Positions 43,760-52,088 of a DNA stretch of 63,452 nt are shown one piece after another. The first letter of the stretch is position 1. Each line of letters begins with the position of its first letter. The notes beneath the pieces are model-generated. The model was not told the origin of the DNA. It saw only the letters and a list, made by a program, of their open reading frames with translations, and did not search any database. Position numbers and translations under genes: made by a program. The stretch covers positions 1-63,452 of the forward strand of contig CAZQTW010000037.1 of assembly GCA_964596165.1 (NCBI GenBank), given 5' to 3'. This DNA is from CAYUQT01 sp964596165. Lineage in GTDB: Bacteria; Planctomycetota; Phycisphaerae; UBA1845; JAFGLZ01.

Positions 43760-44512
43760 TTAAAAGGGCCTCAAGAAGTCCAATGCCTTCGGAATCCAAC
43801 CCCGTCGCGTCGTGTCGCGGACCGAGCCGGTGTGCTTCATCACGATGTTCTTGTCCGCCAATTGCGTGCTGAGGATCGTGTTGTCGGGCGTGACGTCCAG
43901 ATCCCGGCAAACCCCGGTCAGCGTCATGATGATCTCTTCCTCATCGTGCTTGATGTACGCCTTGGCTTCGAGAACCAGCGTACCGTTGGGCTTCACGTCG
44001 ATGATCTCGGCGGTGATCCGAGTCTGGAGCTTGTCCTCTCGCTCCGCCGTCGACTCGCCCTTCAGCTTGCCGCCGAACTTGCCCTTGATCAGGGGGGCTC
44101 CACCGGCAAATGCCTGCTGACGCCACTTGGCATCATGAATTCGGAACCACGATTCCAATTCGGCTTCGAATCCCGCGTCTTTGCGGTTGTCGAGCGTCGC
44201 ATCGATCTCGGACTTCTTCTGCTCGCGAACAATGACCGTGATCAGATCGTGAACCTTGAACGTCTTGGGGGGCTCGGGCGACACGGCAATCAGACTGCCC
44301 CGCTGCAACGTTCGAGTCACCGGCGAAATGGGCCGACGTTGCAGTCCCGAGAAACTGGGCGTCAGCGGGGGGGTGACCGTCGCTTCCACCGGTTGTGTTG
44401 ATGCCGCCATGCGACTGCGCTGAACCAGTGAAGAGGACTGGCCCGACGCCGATGTCACCGGCGCCAATGCCAGGCTCACCACCAACAGCCACCACAGGGT
44501 ACGCATCATCAT
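43760..44512 (-). CDS. flgH: Flagellar L-ring protein FlgH
   Basis: A 250-residue FlgH: KTFKVHDLITVIVREQKKSEIDATLDNRKD-type N-terminal signature, ITAEIIDVKPNGTLVLEAK, and the C-terminal SVRDTTRRGWIPKALDFLRPF. It forms the outer-membrane L-ring. The N-terminus has an ordinary signal peptide (LLVVSLALAPVTSASGQ) but no cysteine, whereas enterobacterial FlgH is a lipoprotein. Three consecutive ATG codons make the exact start ambiguous. It is 15 bp before flgI and 56 bp after flgA. Confidence 0.94.
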   Translation of the reverse strand: MMMRTLWWLLVVSLALAPVTSASGQSSSLVQRSRMAASTQPVEATVTPPLTPSFSGLQRRPISPVTRTLQRGSLIAVSPEPPKTFKVHDLITVIVREQKKSEIDATLDNRKDAGFEAELESWFRIHDAKWRQQAFAGGAPLIKGKFGGKLKGESTAEREDKLQTRITAEIIDVKPNGTLVLEAKAYIKHDEEEIIMTLTGVCRDLDVTPDNTILSTQLADKNIVMKHTGSVRDTTRRGWIPKALDFLRPF

Positions 44513-44568
44513 CAGTCGCTACTCCGCATCGTCTTGCCGGACCCCCATCCCCCCATGGGGTCCCGACG

Positions 44569-45786
44569 TCAATGTCCGTTCCGCTCCGCCGAACTGGCGA
44601 GGCTCACCGGTCGCCCGGACTCGGACACCTTCACCGTCTGCGGACCCGCCACGACGGCCTGAAACGTCTGACGCGACGACTCGTTCCGAACGACAATCGT
44701 CTCGCCGTACGTCCCGCCTTCCATCGCCTTGCCCGCCGTCTTGATCTTCATCCCACCGACCTCGGACCACACCGTCACCACGTCGCCCTGGCGAACCAGC
44801 GGGCAGGGCTTCAGGTCGCGCAGGTAGATCATTTCACCCTGGCGGATGAATCGTCGCGCCTGCTGGTTCACCACCATCGCCGCCTCCGTCAGTCCGATAC
44901 GGTCCAGGTGAAAGAAATCAACTTCCTGAATCTGGATGTCCTCGCTATGAATGATCTGCCCGCGGTTGATGGGACGTGACGCCATCACCACGGGCACCGA
45001 AAGCGATACCTCGACGACCATCGGGATGGTCTGCTTGATCTGACCCTGTTGAAAAACGTCCACATCGAGGCTGCACGGGCCCAGTTGCCGTTCGCCCCGC
45101 CATTGGACGCGAAAATCGTATTCCGGCCGGGCGAGCAACAACGCGGCCTTCACGTTTGGACTAAAACGAACCGCGATCCGTCCGCCCATGTTGGCGAACT
45201 TCTCCGATAGGAATTCTTTGACGGCCGCTTCCAACGTGTTCGCGGCGGCAGGCCGAGGGACGCCCACCGTCACGACGCCGGCGACCTCGTCGGCGGCTGC
45301 TTCCGCGACGGAGGTCGATTCCTTGCCGCTCGTCGCGCCTTTCGAGCGGGCTCCGTTCCACCAATACTTCGCGACCGTCGGATCGGACTCGGCCGACTCG
45401 GAAGCCCGCATCGTCAGGGGCCGGACCACCTGGCACCGCGTGGAACCACAAACCGTGAATTCGGCCGGATTCGCCCCTGCCCGCGCCAACGCTTCTCGCA
45501 GCTCGTCCAGCGTGACCTCCGCGTCCCGACCGGGTGGGGGTGCCGGTTTGATGCTGACCGATGTGTAGGTGTCGGCCAGCGCGGGAACGACGTTCTGAAC
45601 CTGTGCGACATGCTCGACGAGGATCTGGTCCCCGTCGACCACGCCGCTGGACCACATCCGCACCGTGGCGGCGCCGGCCGGGAAAGCCAGACAGGTCGCC
45701 ACCAACGCGGCTGTCACGCCGAGGGATGACGTGAGACCCATCATCCCGGGTCGGCTAATCAGGCTGTCGCAATCCTTGCGGGCCAT
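44569..45786 (-). CDS. flgA: Flagellar P-ring assembly chaperone FlgA
   Basis: A 405-residue protein whose last 150 residues are the FlgA SAF domain: VMASRPINRGQIIHSEDIQIQEVD, FIRQGEMIYLRDLKPCPLVRQGDVVTV and the ending GTYGETIVVRNESSRQTFQAVV. The N-terminal 250 residues are an extension with a signal peptide (TAALVATCLAFPAGA) and Ala/Ser-rich linkers, much longer than the roughly 220-residue E. coli protein. The ATG at 45786 is chosen over an in-frame TTG at 45822 that has no ribosome-binding site. It chaperones FlgI subunits in the periplasm, in keeping with flgH-flgI downstream. Confidence 0.9.
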   Translation of the reverse strand: MARKDCDSLISRPGMMGLTSSLGVTAALVATCLAFPAGAATVRMWSSGVVDGDQILVEHVAQVQNVVPALADTYTSVSIKPAPPPGRDAEVTLDELREALARAGANPAEFTVCGSTRCQVVRPLTMRASESAESDPTVAKYWWNGARSKGATSGKESTSVAEAAADEVAGVVTVGVPRPAAANTLEAAVKEFLSEKFANMGGRIAVRFSPNVKAALLLARPEYDFRVQWRGERQLGPCSLDVDVFQQGQIKQTIPMVVEVSLSVPVVMASRPINRGQIIHSEDIQIQEVDFFHLDRIGLTEAAMVVNQQARRFIRQGEMIYLRDLKPCPLVRQGDVVTVWSEVGGMKIKTAGKAMEGGTYGETIVVRNESSRQTFQAVVAGPQTVKVSESGRPVSLASSAERNGH

Positions 45787-45848
45787 CGCTGCGTCCTGCT
45801 TTGTACCCCGCCTCTTCCTCAAGGCGGATCAGACCTTACCAGCCCCGG

Positions 45849-46658
45849 CTAGAAGCGTTTCAAACTGGCGACGGTCTGCAGTTCCTCGTCCGCCGCCTTG
45901 ATCGACTGTGCGTTCAACTCGAACCCTCGTTGTGTCATGATCAGCGATACCAGTTCCTTCACCGGATCCACGTTGCTCATCTCGGTGCAGCCCGGCAGGA
46001 TCGTGCCGGTTCCCTGTTCGCCGGGATTGGCGTCAATCGGGTCACCCGAACCGTCCGTCTGGAGAAACAGATTCTTGCCGATCTGACGCAACCCTTCCGG
46101 GTTCACGAATCGAGTCAACTGAATCTGGCCGGCCTCCGTCAGGTTCGGCTGCCCCGTTTCGCGATACTGAACCAGTCCGCTAGGACTGACCTGGATTTCC
46201 ACAGCCGTCTGCGGGATCGTAATGGGCGGATCGAGGCGTGAACCCAGGCTGTTGCCCAGGACGATCTCGCCCTGAGAGTTCAACGTAAAGTTTCCGGCGC
46301 GAGTATAGGCCGTAACCTCTTGCCCGCCTTCGTTATACAGAACACGGAAGAAACCGTCGCCTTCAATCATTAGGTCAAGTGATCGGCCGCTCTGTTCCGG
46401 CGAGCCCTGTTGGAAATTCAGTTGCGTGCCGCTGACCATCACGCCCATGCCCAACTGGATGCCGTGAGGCAGATAACGGTCGTCGGAGTTCTTCAGGCCG
46501 GGCTGCTTCTTGATAATGTAAAGCAGGTCCTCGAAGTTGACCCGAGAACCCTTGAACCCAACGGTATTGACGTTGGCAAGATTGTTTGCCGTAACCGCGA
46601 GCTTCTGGTCCAGCGCCCGCATCCCGGAAGCGCCGGCATCTAGTGCCATGATCGCCAT
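45849..46658 (-). CDS. flgG: Flagellar distal rod protein FlgG
   Basis: A 269-residue protein with the classical FlgG features: MALDAGASGMRALDQKLAVTANNLANVNTVGFK at the N-terminus (split here for length: the ANNLANVNT core lies near residue 26), the central GDGFFRV and TRAGNFTLNSQGEIV, and the C-terminal NVDPVKELVSLIMTQRGFELNAQSIKAADE region. It is exported by the flagellar secretion apparatus and polymerises as the distal rod. It follows flgF by 57 bp. Confidence 0.95.
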   Translation of the reverse strand: MAIMALDAGASGMRALDQKLAVTANNLANVNTVGFKGSRVNFEDLLYIIKKQPGLKNSDDRYLPHGIQLGMGVMVSGTQLNFQQGSPEQSGRSLDLMIEGDGFFRVLYNEGGQEVTAYTRAGNFTLNSQGEIVLGNSLGSRLDPPITIPQTAVEIQVSPSGLVQYRETGQPNLTEAGQIQLTRFVNPEGLRQIGKNLFLQTDGSGDPIDANPGEQGTGTILPGCTEMSNVDPVKELVSLIMTQRGFELNAQSIKAADEELQTVASLKRF

Positions 46659-46715
46659 GACTCATTGCCTCGACCAGCCCATCGAGCCCCCAGGGCTCAA
46701 CCGACCGGAGAACCG

Positions 46716-47474
46716 CTAAGCTACACGTCCAACGTCGTTGATCGCCCGTCCGATCATCCCGTCCTGCATGGAGATGAGCGACGCGTTCAGTTCATAACAC
46801 CGAGAAGCCTCTATCATCCGCACCAGCTCGGTGGTCGGTTCCACGCCCGACGACTCATGAAATCCCTGCCGCACCGTGCCCTTGGCCTCAACCGCCTTGG
46901 CGTAGCGCCCGTCGAACGTGTTCTGACCCACTTTGATCAACAGGCTGCGATCGGCGAAGTCGGTCACGTTTAGTGTGCCGACTTCCCGATCGCCGATCTT
47001 TATCCTCCCCTCGCTGTCGATGCTGATCTTGCCGGCATTCTCGTTGCCGATGTGGATGGGGTTCCCCGAGGTGTCCAAGACCGGGTGACCGCCGGCCACG
47101 GTGATCAGATCCCCGTCCGCGTTCAGCGTGAAGCGGCCATCACGGGTGTAGCGGGCCTCCTTGCCCACTTGCACCGTGAAGAACCCGTCACCGTCCATGG
47201 CGACGTCCAGCGGCCCGCCCTGCTCCAGCGAGGCCTGGCTGAAGTCCGTGGCCGTCGGATTCTGAAACGTCCCGCCGCTCAGCCCGTCCAAAACCGGATG
47301 CCGAAATCGCACGCCGCCCAGCCCCGATCGACTCTCGACGAGCCGATCGCGGAAGACGGCCAGATCGCGCTTGAACCCGGTCGTATTCAGATTCGCCAGG
47401 TTATTGGCGATGACGGCTTGCTGGTGCTCATTGACTTGCAAGCCTGCGGCCGATAGCCACAGTCCGTAAATCAT
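46716..47474 (-). CDS. flgF: Flagellar proximal rod protein FlgF
   Basis: A 252-residue rod protein of the FlgF/FlgG family. It begins MIYGLWLSAAGLQVNEHQQ with ANNLANLNTTGFKRD near residue 24, has AMDGDGFFTVQVGKEARYTRDGRF in the middle and ends with VEPTTELVRMIEASRCYELNASLI. The order flgF-flgG and the shorter linker region compared with FlgG support FlgF. The ATG at 47474 is three bases after the stop codon of the small upstream ORF, whose last codons (GGCGGA) also provide the ribosome-binding site. Confidence 0.92.
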   Translation of the reverse strand: MIYGLWLSAAGLQVNEHQQAVIANNLANLNTTGFKRDLAVFRDRLVESRSGLGGVRFRHPVLDGLSGGTFQNPTATDFSQASLEQGGPLDVAMDGDGFFTVQVGKEARYTRDGRFTLNADGDLITVAGGHPVLDTSGNPIHIGNENAGKISIDSEGRIKIGDREVGTLNVTDFADRSLLIKVGQNTFDGRYAKAVEAKGTVRQGFHESSGVEPTTELVRMIEASRCYELNASLISMQDGMIGRAINDVGRVA

Positions 47475-47477
47475 GGG

Positions 47478-47663
47478 TCATCCGCCCTGTGTAACCCGCG
47501 GCGTCTCCTCCGCCGCGCCACCGCTTGCGGCCTCGAGCGCTACGCGCGCCAGATGAACCGCCGTCGCCACCCGAGCCACATCGAGGATCCGCTGCCCAAT
47601 CTCAGACCAATCCTTCCCCGGCATCTCCTCTCCGAACGGGTTCTTCGGGTTGCCCTGAACCAT
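47478..47663 (-). CDS. Small protein at the head of the flagellar operon
   Basis: A 61-residue hypothetical protein (begins MVQGNPKNPFGEEMPGKDW; helical centre EIGQRILDVARVATAVHLARVAL; Gly/Glu/Thr tail). I do not recognise it. Support for translation: a GAGAGGAA ribosome-binding site six bases before the ATG, a position 39 nt after the predicted sigma-54 transcription start, and direct coupling to flgF, which starts three bases after its stop. The longer in-frame version from 47729 would begin upstream of the transcription start and is rejected. Confidence 0.55.
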   Translation of the reverse strand: MVQGNPKNPFGEEMPGKDWSEIGQRILDVARVATAVHLARVALEAASGGAAEETPRVTQGG

Positions 47664-48236
47664 GGGTTCCTCTCTGTCGCTCGGCGCATTCCCTGCGACG
47701 AAACTCGGGTCAAGCACCCACTGTGCCAATCCGATCCCCGAAAAAAGAGAAGATGGGAAAGATGGCGAAACGAACGATCATAAGTTCTTCAAAGAAATAG
47801 ATTTGCAATCATACTACGGATTCCATCCGGTATGGGACCCCTTCACGCACGGCATCAGGCCACCCGCGCAGGACTTGCCCTCACCCGGCAAACACTGCGC
47901 GGTGTCCCCCTGCGAACGCCGCCCCCTTCCGGCATGACCGTGACGGATCGAGGGAACCGTTCGCAGAGGCCAATGCCCCCCAATCGCACGAGACGGAAGC
48001 GGGCATGGGTATCTGTCTGTTCCTTCACAAGAAAGGTGGATTCAATCCGGAATCCGCTTGAAAAACGGCTGGCTGCCCTGCCTAGCATTCTCCGGACGGA
48101 CGGTCGTCACAACGCCGTCCCGTGCAAAGACGGCGTGTTGTAGGGCAACCGCACATACTCAAACACATTCCCGGCCGTGTCCCCATGGGCATGCGTCTTC
48201 CCGCTCAAGGATCGAGCCTGAAGCAGTGTTCGAGAA
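47664..48236. other. 573-bp divergent region upstream of the flagellar operon
   Basis: It holds the sigma-54 promoter at 47712-47729. The adjoining AT-richer segment (about 47740-47830) is a plausible site for activator binding. Overlapping short ORFs on both strands lack family resemblance or start signals. No promoter for the plus-strand gene was recognised. Confidence 0.55.
47712..47729 (-). promoter_or_regulatory. Sigma-54 (RpoN) promoter of the flagellar operon
   Basis: On the minus strand TTGGCACAGTGGGTGCTT matches the -24/-12 consensus YTGGCACGRNNNTTGCW at all but two defined positions. The essential GG and GC dinucleotides are separated by exactly ten bases. Transcription would start near 47702. 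It directly precedes the small ORF and flgF. A sigma-54 activator (FlgR/FleQ-like) would be needed; none is in the window. Confidence 0.7.
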
Positions 48237-49286
48237 ATGATTGCCAGAATCACTCTCGCCGCCGTAATTGCATCGGTGTCGATGGACCCGCTGTCTGCCC
48301 TGGCCAGCCCGCCATCCTTCCAGGGAATCGGCGTAGGTACCACGGCGAAGGATCTGTCCGGCGATGGGCGGGTCGTAGTCGGCTTGTTCGGGGGGTGGGT
48401 CAACGGTGTGACCTCTGCGATGGGCGGACTCGGCGCATACCAGGACGTGACGTGGACGGCCACCTCGGCCGACGGGTCTGTTGTCATCGGTACCGCGCTC
48501 ACACAGCCTGCGTTGTCGATCGATGCGCTGCGCTGGGCCAACGACACCGTCACCTTCATCGGGCATCAAGCAGGGAAGTTCTATTTCGCCACGGATATTA
48601 CGGCCGATGGCAACACGGTCGTCGGGTGGGGCTCCGAGGGGGGCTTCAGGTGGAATGACGGCGCTCGCACGCCCGTGTGCATAGACCCGGGGGACGCGAA
48701 CACGATTGTCCTTGGGATCTCAAACGATGGTTCGATCATGATAGGAACGCCCGGAACCATTCAGATGACGTCGCCCTGGCTGGCAATGGCCCCTTCGGCC
48801 GGCGAAGCGACCGGTTCAGAGGGCGAAGCCTCCAACGGCTCCTCCTTCTATCGATGGGTCAATGGCGTGCCGAAGGCCATCGGTCAGATGCCGGGTGGCT
48901 ACCCCGGTGTTGCGTACACGACAATCGTGGAGCTTTCGGGAGATGGTTCGACGATTGTCGGAACCATGACCCCCCTTCCTCTGGGCGAATGGGATCCGAA
49001 CGCTCAGACTACCTCGTCCATCTGGCGGGTGGGAATCGGTTGGCGAGAGCTGACAGACGTCCTGATCGACGAATGCCATCTCGATCTCACGGGCTGGGCG
49101 AGGCTCGCGGCCATCGGTGTCTCCGACGACGGCTTGACGATCGTCGGCAACGGCAAGAATCCTCAAGGGTTACCCGAGGCCTGGATCGCCCACATCCCCG
49201 AGCCAACCACCGCGATCCTGCTGCCGTGTCTGTTCGGACCCTTCTGGCGGCAACTCCGTACAGAGCGATGGCGACAACAAGCCTGA
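48237..49286 (+). CDS. PEP-CTERM protein with HAF-like repeats
   Basis: A 349-residue exported protein with a signal peptide (TLAAVIASVSMDPLSALA). The body consists of repeated units of the form A-x-D-(I/L)-S-x-D-G-x-x-V-V-G (for example KDLSGDGRVVVG, TDITADGNTVVGW, GVSDDGLTIVG), which resemble HAF repeats that fold as a beta-propeller. The C-terminus has IPEPTTAILL, a short hydrophobic helix and basic residues, a PEP-CTERM anchor. The ribosome-binding site is weak. It is not coupled to neighbours. It likely sits at the cell surface; its role is unknown. Confidence 0.8.
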   Translation: MIARITLAAVIASVSMDPLSALASPPSFQGIGVGTTAKDLSGDGRVVVGLFGGWVNGVTSAMGGLGAYQDVTWTATSADGSVVIGTALTQPALSIDALRWANDTVTFIGHQAGKFYFATDITADGNTVVGWGSEGGFRWNDGARTPVCIDPGDANTIVLGISNDGSIMIGTPGTIQMTSPWLAMAPSAGEATGSEGEASNGSSFYRWVNGVPKAIGQMPGGYPGVAYTTIVELSGDGSTIVGTMTPLPLGEWDPNAQTTSSIWRVGIGWRELTDVLIDECHLDLTGWARLAAIGVSDDGLTIVGNGKNPQGLPEAWIAHIPEPTTAILLPCLFGPFWRQLRTERWRQQA

Positions 49287-49397
49287 TAGCGCCTTGAGAT
49301 AGATGCTACACGTGTCTCTCTCGAACTCTGCGCCTCCTAAACGACAACCTCTCTTGCTCGCACGCGGCCGGAATGTGCATACGCCCATTTGCCTCAT

Positions 49398-51641
49398 CTA
49401 GGATTTCGCACGCACTTCAAATGAGCTCTTGCCTGATCCGACGCCCTCGACGACGAGAAACTGCCCGTCCGCCTTCGCCCGACGCGGTGCACCGTCAACA
49501 ATGACGCCGGTCTCGTCGCGGGCCAATCGCGGCAACCAGACGTCGGCCTTCATGTTCGCGGGTATCACCACGTCCAGCGTGAACGATTCGCCTGCGCGCT
49601 GGGCGAATTCCACGCGGACGGTGCCCCTGATCGTCGGCAACTTGAGGCGGGCCCATTCAAGGCCCCCCGGCTGTGGCCGGATGCGAATCCGGCCAAAACC
49701 CGGCTCGATAGGCACCACGCCCATCAACAATCGCGGGATGACGTTCGCCGGCGCCGCGCCCCACGCATGGTTCCAGTCCTGCTCCGGCTTGTACTTGTTG
49801 TCCCAGGCCTCCAGCGAGATCGTCGAGCCGACCTTGATCATGTTGTACCAGCTCCGGTCGTGCTCGGCGGTGAGCAGCTTGAGCGCGGGTTCGGCCAGCC
49901 CCGCGCGATACAGCGACTCCAGCAGGAACTGCGCGCCGTAAACGCTGCACGCCATCCCGCGGCTCGCCACGAAGCCGGCCACAGACTTCACATACGGCTC
50001 CGGCACCAGCCCAAAGGCCAACGGAAACATGTTTGAATGCAGCGAGCTGTGCTTGCTGCCCTCGCCGTCGACGTAGATGCCCTTGGCCTGGTCGATCAAC
50101 TTCTCATTGAAGACCCTCTTCACGCGATCGGCCTGCTCGGCATAGCGTCGAGCATCATCCGCCTTGCCCAGGACCCCGGCGATCCGGCTCATCAAGACGA
50201 GATCCCAGATGTGAAACGCGTTGACCACCGTATTGATCGGCACGAACTCGTGCGCGTCCGTTTCGCCGTAGACCCCGCTGACCCCGCCTTGTTCGCCGTG
50301 TGGCCAGTCGACGATGTCCTTCATCTTGCCCTTGAGGTGAACCGATTCGTGGACGGCCGCATTCAGCCGGCCCAGCAGGGTGCTGATCAGTCCGTCCTCG
50401 CGGGCCAGCACCGACAGCGTCTTGGCCTGGAGTTCCCTGTAAAAACGCGACAGCGACCGTTCGTCGCCCGTGTACTCGTAATCGGCCCAGGCGAGCGGAA
50501 TCGAAAACAGGATCCACTCCGTCGGCCACGTGGCGTGCATGATCAGGTACTCATGCGAATAGCGGGCCATGGCGTACTCGCGGTCGCAGCAGTAGTGGCC
50601 GAGCTGGTTGATGTAGGCGTCGGCCTCGTAAGGAATCCGCTCGCGATCACCGTCGACGTAGACGCCGCAAAAACTCGTCGCCTTCATCGAATACTTGCAG
50701 AGCTCCCAGACCTCGTTGAGGACTCTGGACGACGACTTGAAATCGGCGGCATCGTCGTTGAACGGGTAGTTCACGGCGATCTGCCGGATCATCGAGGCGT
50801 CCAACTTGCCCGGCGTTCCGATCAGCTCGCAGTAACGGAACGGTATGACCACGCCGATCTCCGGGGGTAACGGGATGGCCGCCCCGCTCGTGTTGCGGCG
50901 ATCCCTCGGCAGTTGCACGGTGTAGGTGTGCGTGCCTTTCTCGAGCGTCAATGCGGTCTTGACGTACCGCCGATGGGCGCCGGGATTGCGGTTGATTCCG
51001 TTCTCGCCGGCGAGCACCTCGCCGAGATGGACCTCGACCCTCTTGCCGGCCGTCGGACTGGTCAGCGTTACCCTGATCGTGCCAAAGGCCGCCTTGCCGA
51101 AGTCGATGAACGTCCGGCCGTCGGCCACCTCGGCCGTCCGAACGGGCGCTACCTCCCGCTTCACCAACGGATGCCGGGCCGTGACCCAACGATCGGACAG
51201 TTCCCCCGTTCGGAACTGCTGGACCGCCGACCACTCGCTCGCCTGGTCCCGCGAGTTCCAGAGGCGGACCTTCCAGTAGTAAGTCGCGTTCGATTGCAGG
51301 GGCTTGCCCGCGTAGGGGACGCTGACCGACTGGCTCGATTTGACCTGACCCGAGTCCCACATGTCGCCGTTGGCTTTGTCCGCCGCGTCGGGGCTCGTGC
51401 AGACGACGATCTGGAAGGCCGTCTGAACATCGTCCTTCAGATCCGAGTTCATGACCCATCCGAATCGAGGCGACGCGTTGGTGATCACCGTTCGTTCCGG
51501 CATGGTAAGCAGGTCGCACATCAGACCGCTCGGCGCCTGCAAACGGCCTGCGGTCTTATCCGCCGACTCCGCGCGGCCGGATCGGGCCGCGAGGGCGACG
51601 AGCGTCGTCAGAATGAGAATAAACCTGGAGTCGCGTGGCAC
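49398..51641 (-). CDS. Alpha-L-rhamnosidase-like glycoside hydrolase (GH78)
   Basis: A 747-residue exported enzyme starting at a GTG seven bases after AAGGAG, with a signal peptide ending near RAE-SA. An N-terminal fibronectin-like module (ATYYWKVRLWNS, typical of rhamnosidases) is followed by a beta-sandwich (HLGEVLAGENGINRNPGAHRR) and an (alpha/alpha)6 barrel. DGDRERIPYEADAY occupies the place of the DCPQRDER-type acid motif. EAWDNKYKPEQDWNHAWGAAP carries the catalytic glutamate region. A C-terminal beta domain completes the protein. It would release terminal L-rhamnose from glycans such as rhamnogalacturonan or algal polysaccharides; specificity is inferred. Confidence 0.85.
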   Translation of the reverse strand: MPRDSRFILILTTLVALAARSGRAESADKTAGRLQAPSGLMCDLLTMPERTVITNASPRFGWVMNSDLKDDVQTAFQIVVCTSPDAADKANGDMWDSGQVKSSQSVSVPYAGKPLQSNATYYWKVRLWNSRDQASEWSAVQQFRTGELSDRWVTARHPLVKREVAPVRTAEVADGRTFIDFGKAAFGTIRVTLTSPTAGKRVEVHLGEVLAGENGINRNPGAHRRYVKTALTLEKGTHTYTVQLPRDRRNTSGAAIPLPPEIGVVIPFRYCELIGTPGKLDASMIRQIAVNYPFNDDAADFKSSSRVLNEVWELCKYSMKATSFCGVYVDGDRERIPYEADAYINQLGHYCCDREYAMARYSHEYLIMHATWPTEWILFSIPLAWADYEYTGDERSLSRFYRELQAKTLSVLAREDGLISTLLGRLNAAVHESVHLKGKMKDIVDWPHGEQGGVSGVYGETDAHEFVPINTVVNAFHIWDLVLMSRIAGVLGKADDARRYAEQADRVKRVFNEKLIDQAKGIYVDGEGSKHSSLHSNMFPLAFGLVPEPYVKSVAGFVASRGMACSVYGAQFLLESLYRAGLAEPALKLLTAEHDRSWYNMIKVGSTISLEAWDNKYKPEQDWNHAWGAAPANVIPRLLMGVVPIEPGFGRIRIRPQPGGLEWARLKLPTIRGTVRVEFAQRAGESFTLDVVIPANMKADVWLPRLARDETGVIVDGAPRRAKADGQFLVVEGVGSGKSSFEVRAKS

Positions 51642-52088
51642 GGTTCTCTCCTTGGCCGTCAGGCCGGTGTTTCGACGACACGGCAGGAGGACAAGACAAC
51701 CGGACCTCCTCCTGTCGCGTAGTATATCGTCCGAAGCGCAAAATGGATCGCTGGGAACCCCACGAAGTCCTGGAAACGCGGGCGCCCCGCCGACCGGTCA
51801 AGCACCCAATCGGAGCCGCAACCATGAGGGAGCGAAGGGTGCGTGACAGATGGGGCGGCCCTCGCTGAGACGGGGGACTCGGGGGTCCCGATTATTCTGC
51901 GGCCCGAAGGACCCGAACACGAGTAACCGGGGATGGAGCGAAACGCGGTCCCCGGGATGCATGATGTGCAAACGACGAAGCCCCGAAGGGACACAACAGA
52001 TGCAACCCCGCGTCAATCGCTCTTGTCTGGAGTGTTGACCGTCTGCACGGTGTCGGTTTAGATTGCCGATCACAGGGAGACCTCTGTT
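51642..52088. other. 447-bp divergent intergenic region
   Basis: It lies between the rhamnosidase gene and the ATPase gene. No coding frame is convincing. A sigma-70-like promoter for the ATPase gene is at 52035-52063. The stretch 51840-51990 is rich in G-runs and short imperfect dyads without a clear element. Confidence 0.5.
52035..52063 (+). promoter_or_regulatory. Probable sigma-70 promoter of the ATPase module
   Basis: TTGACC (52035-52040) and TTAGAT (52058-52063) are 17 bp apart; TAGATT one base later is an alternative -10. The GTG start codon lies 26 bp downstream. Confidence 0.45.

Noticed and set aside
42485..44401. 638-codon open frame on the plus strand opposite flgI and flgH
   Set aside because: It is antisense to two unmistakable flagellar genes, and its translation is arginine/histidine-rich without family resemblance, a typical high-GC shadow.
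47832..48143. Overlapping short ORFs on both strands between the flagellar operon and the HAF protein
   Set aside because: No start signals, no family resemblance, and mutually overlapping in a region better explained as regulatory.
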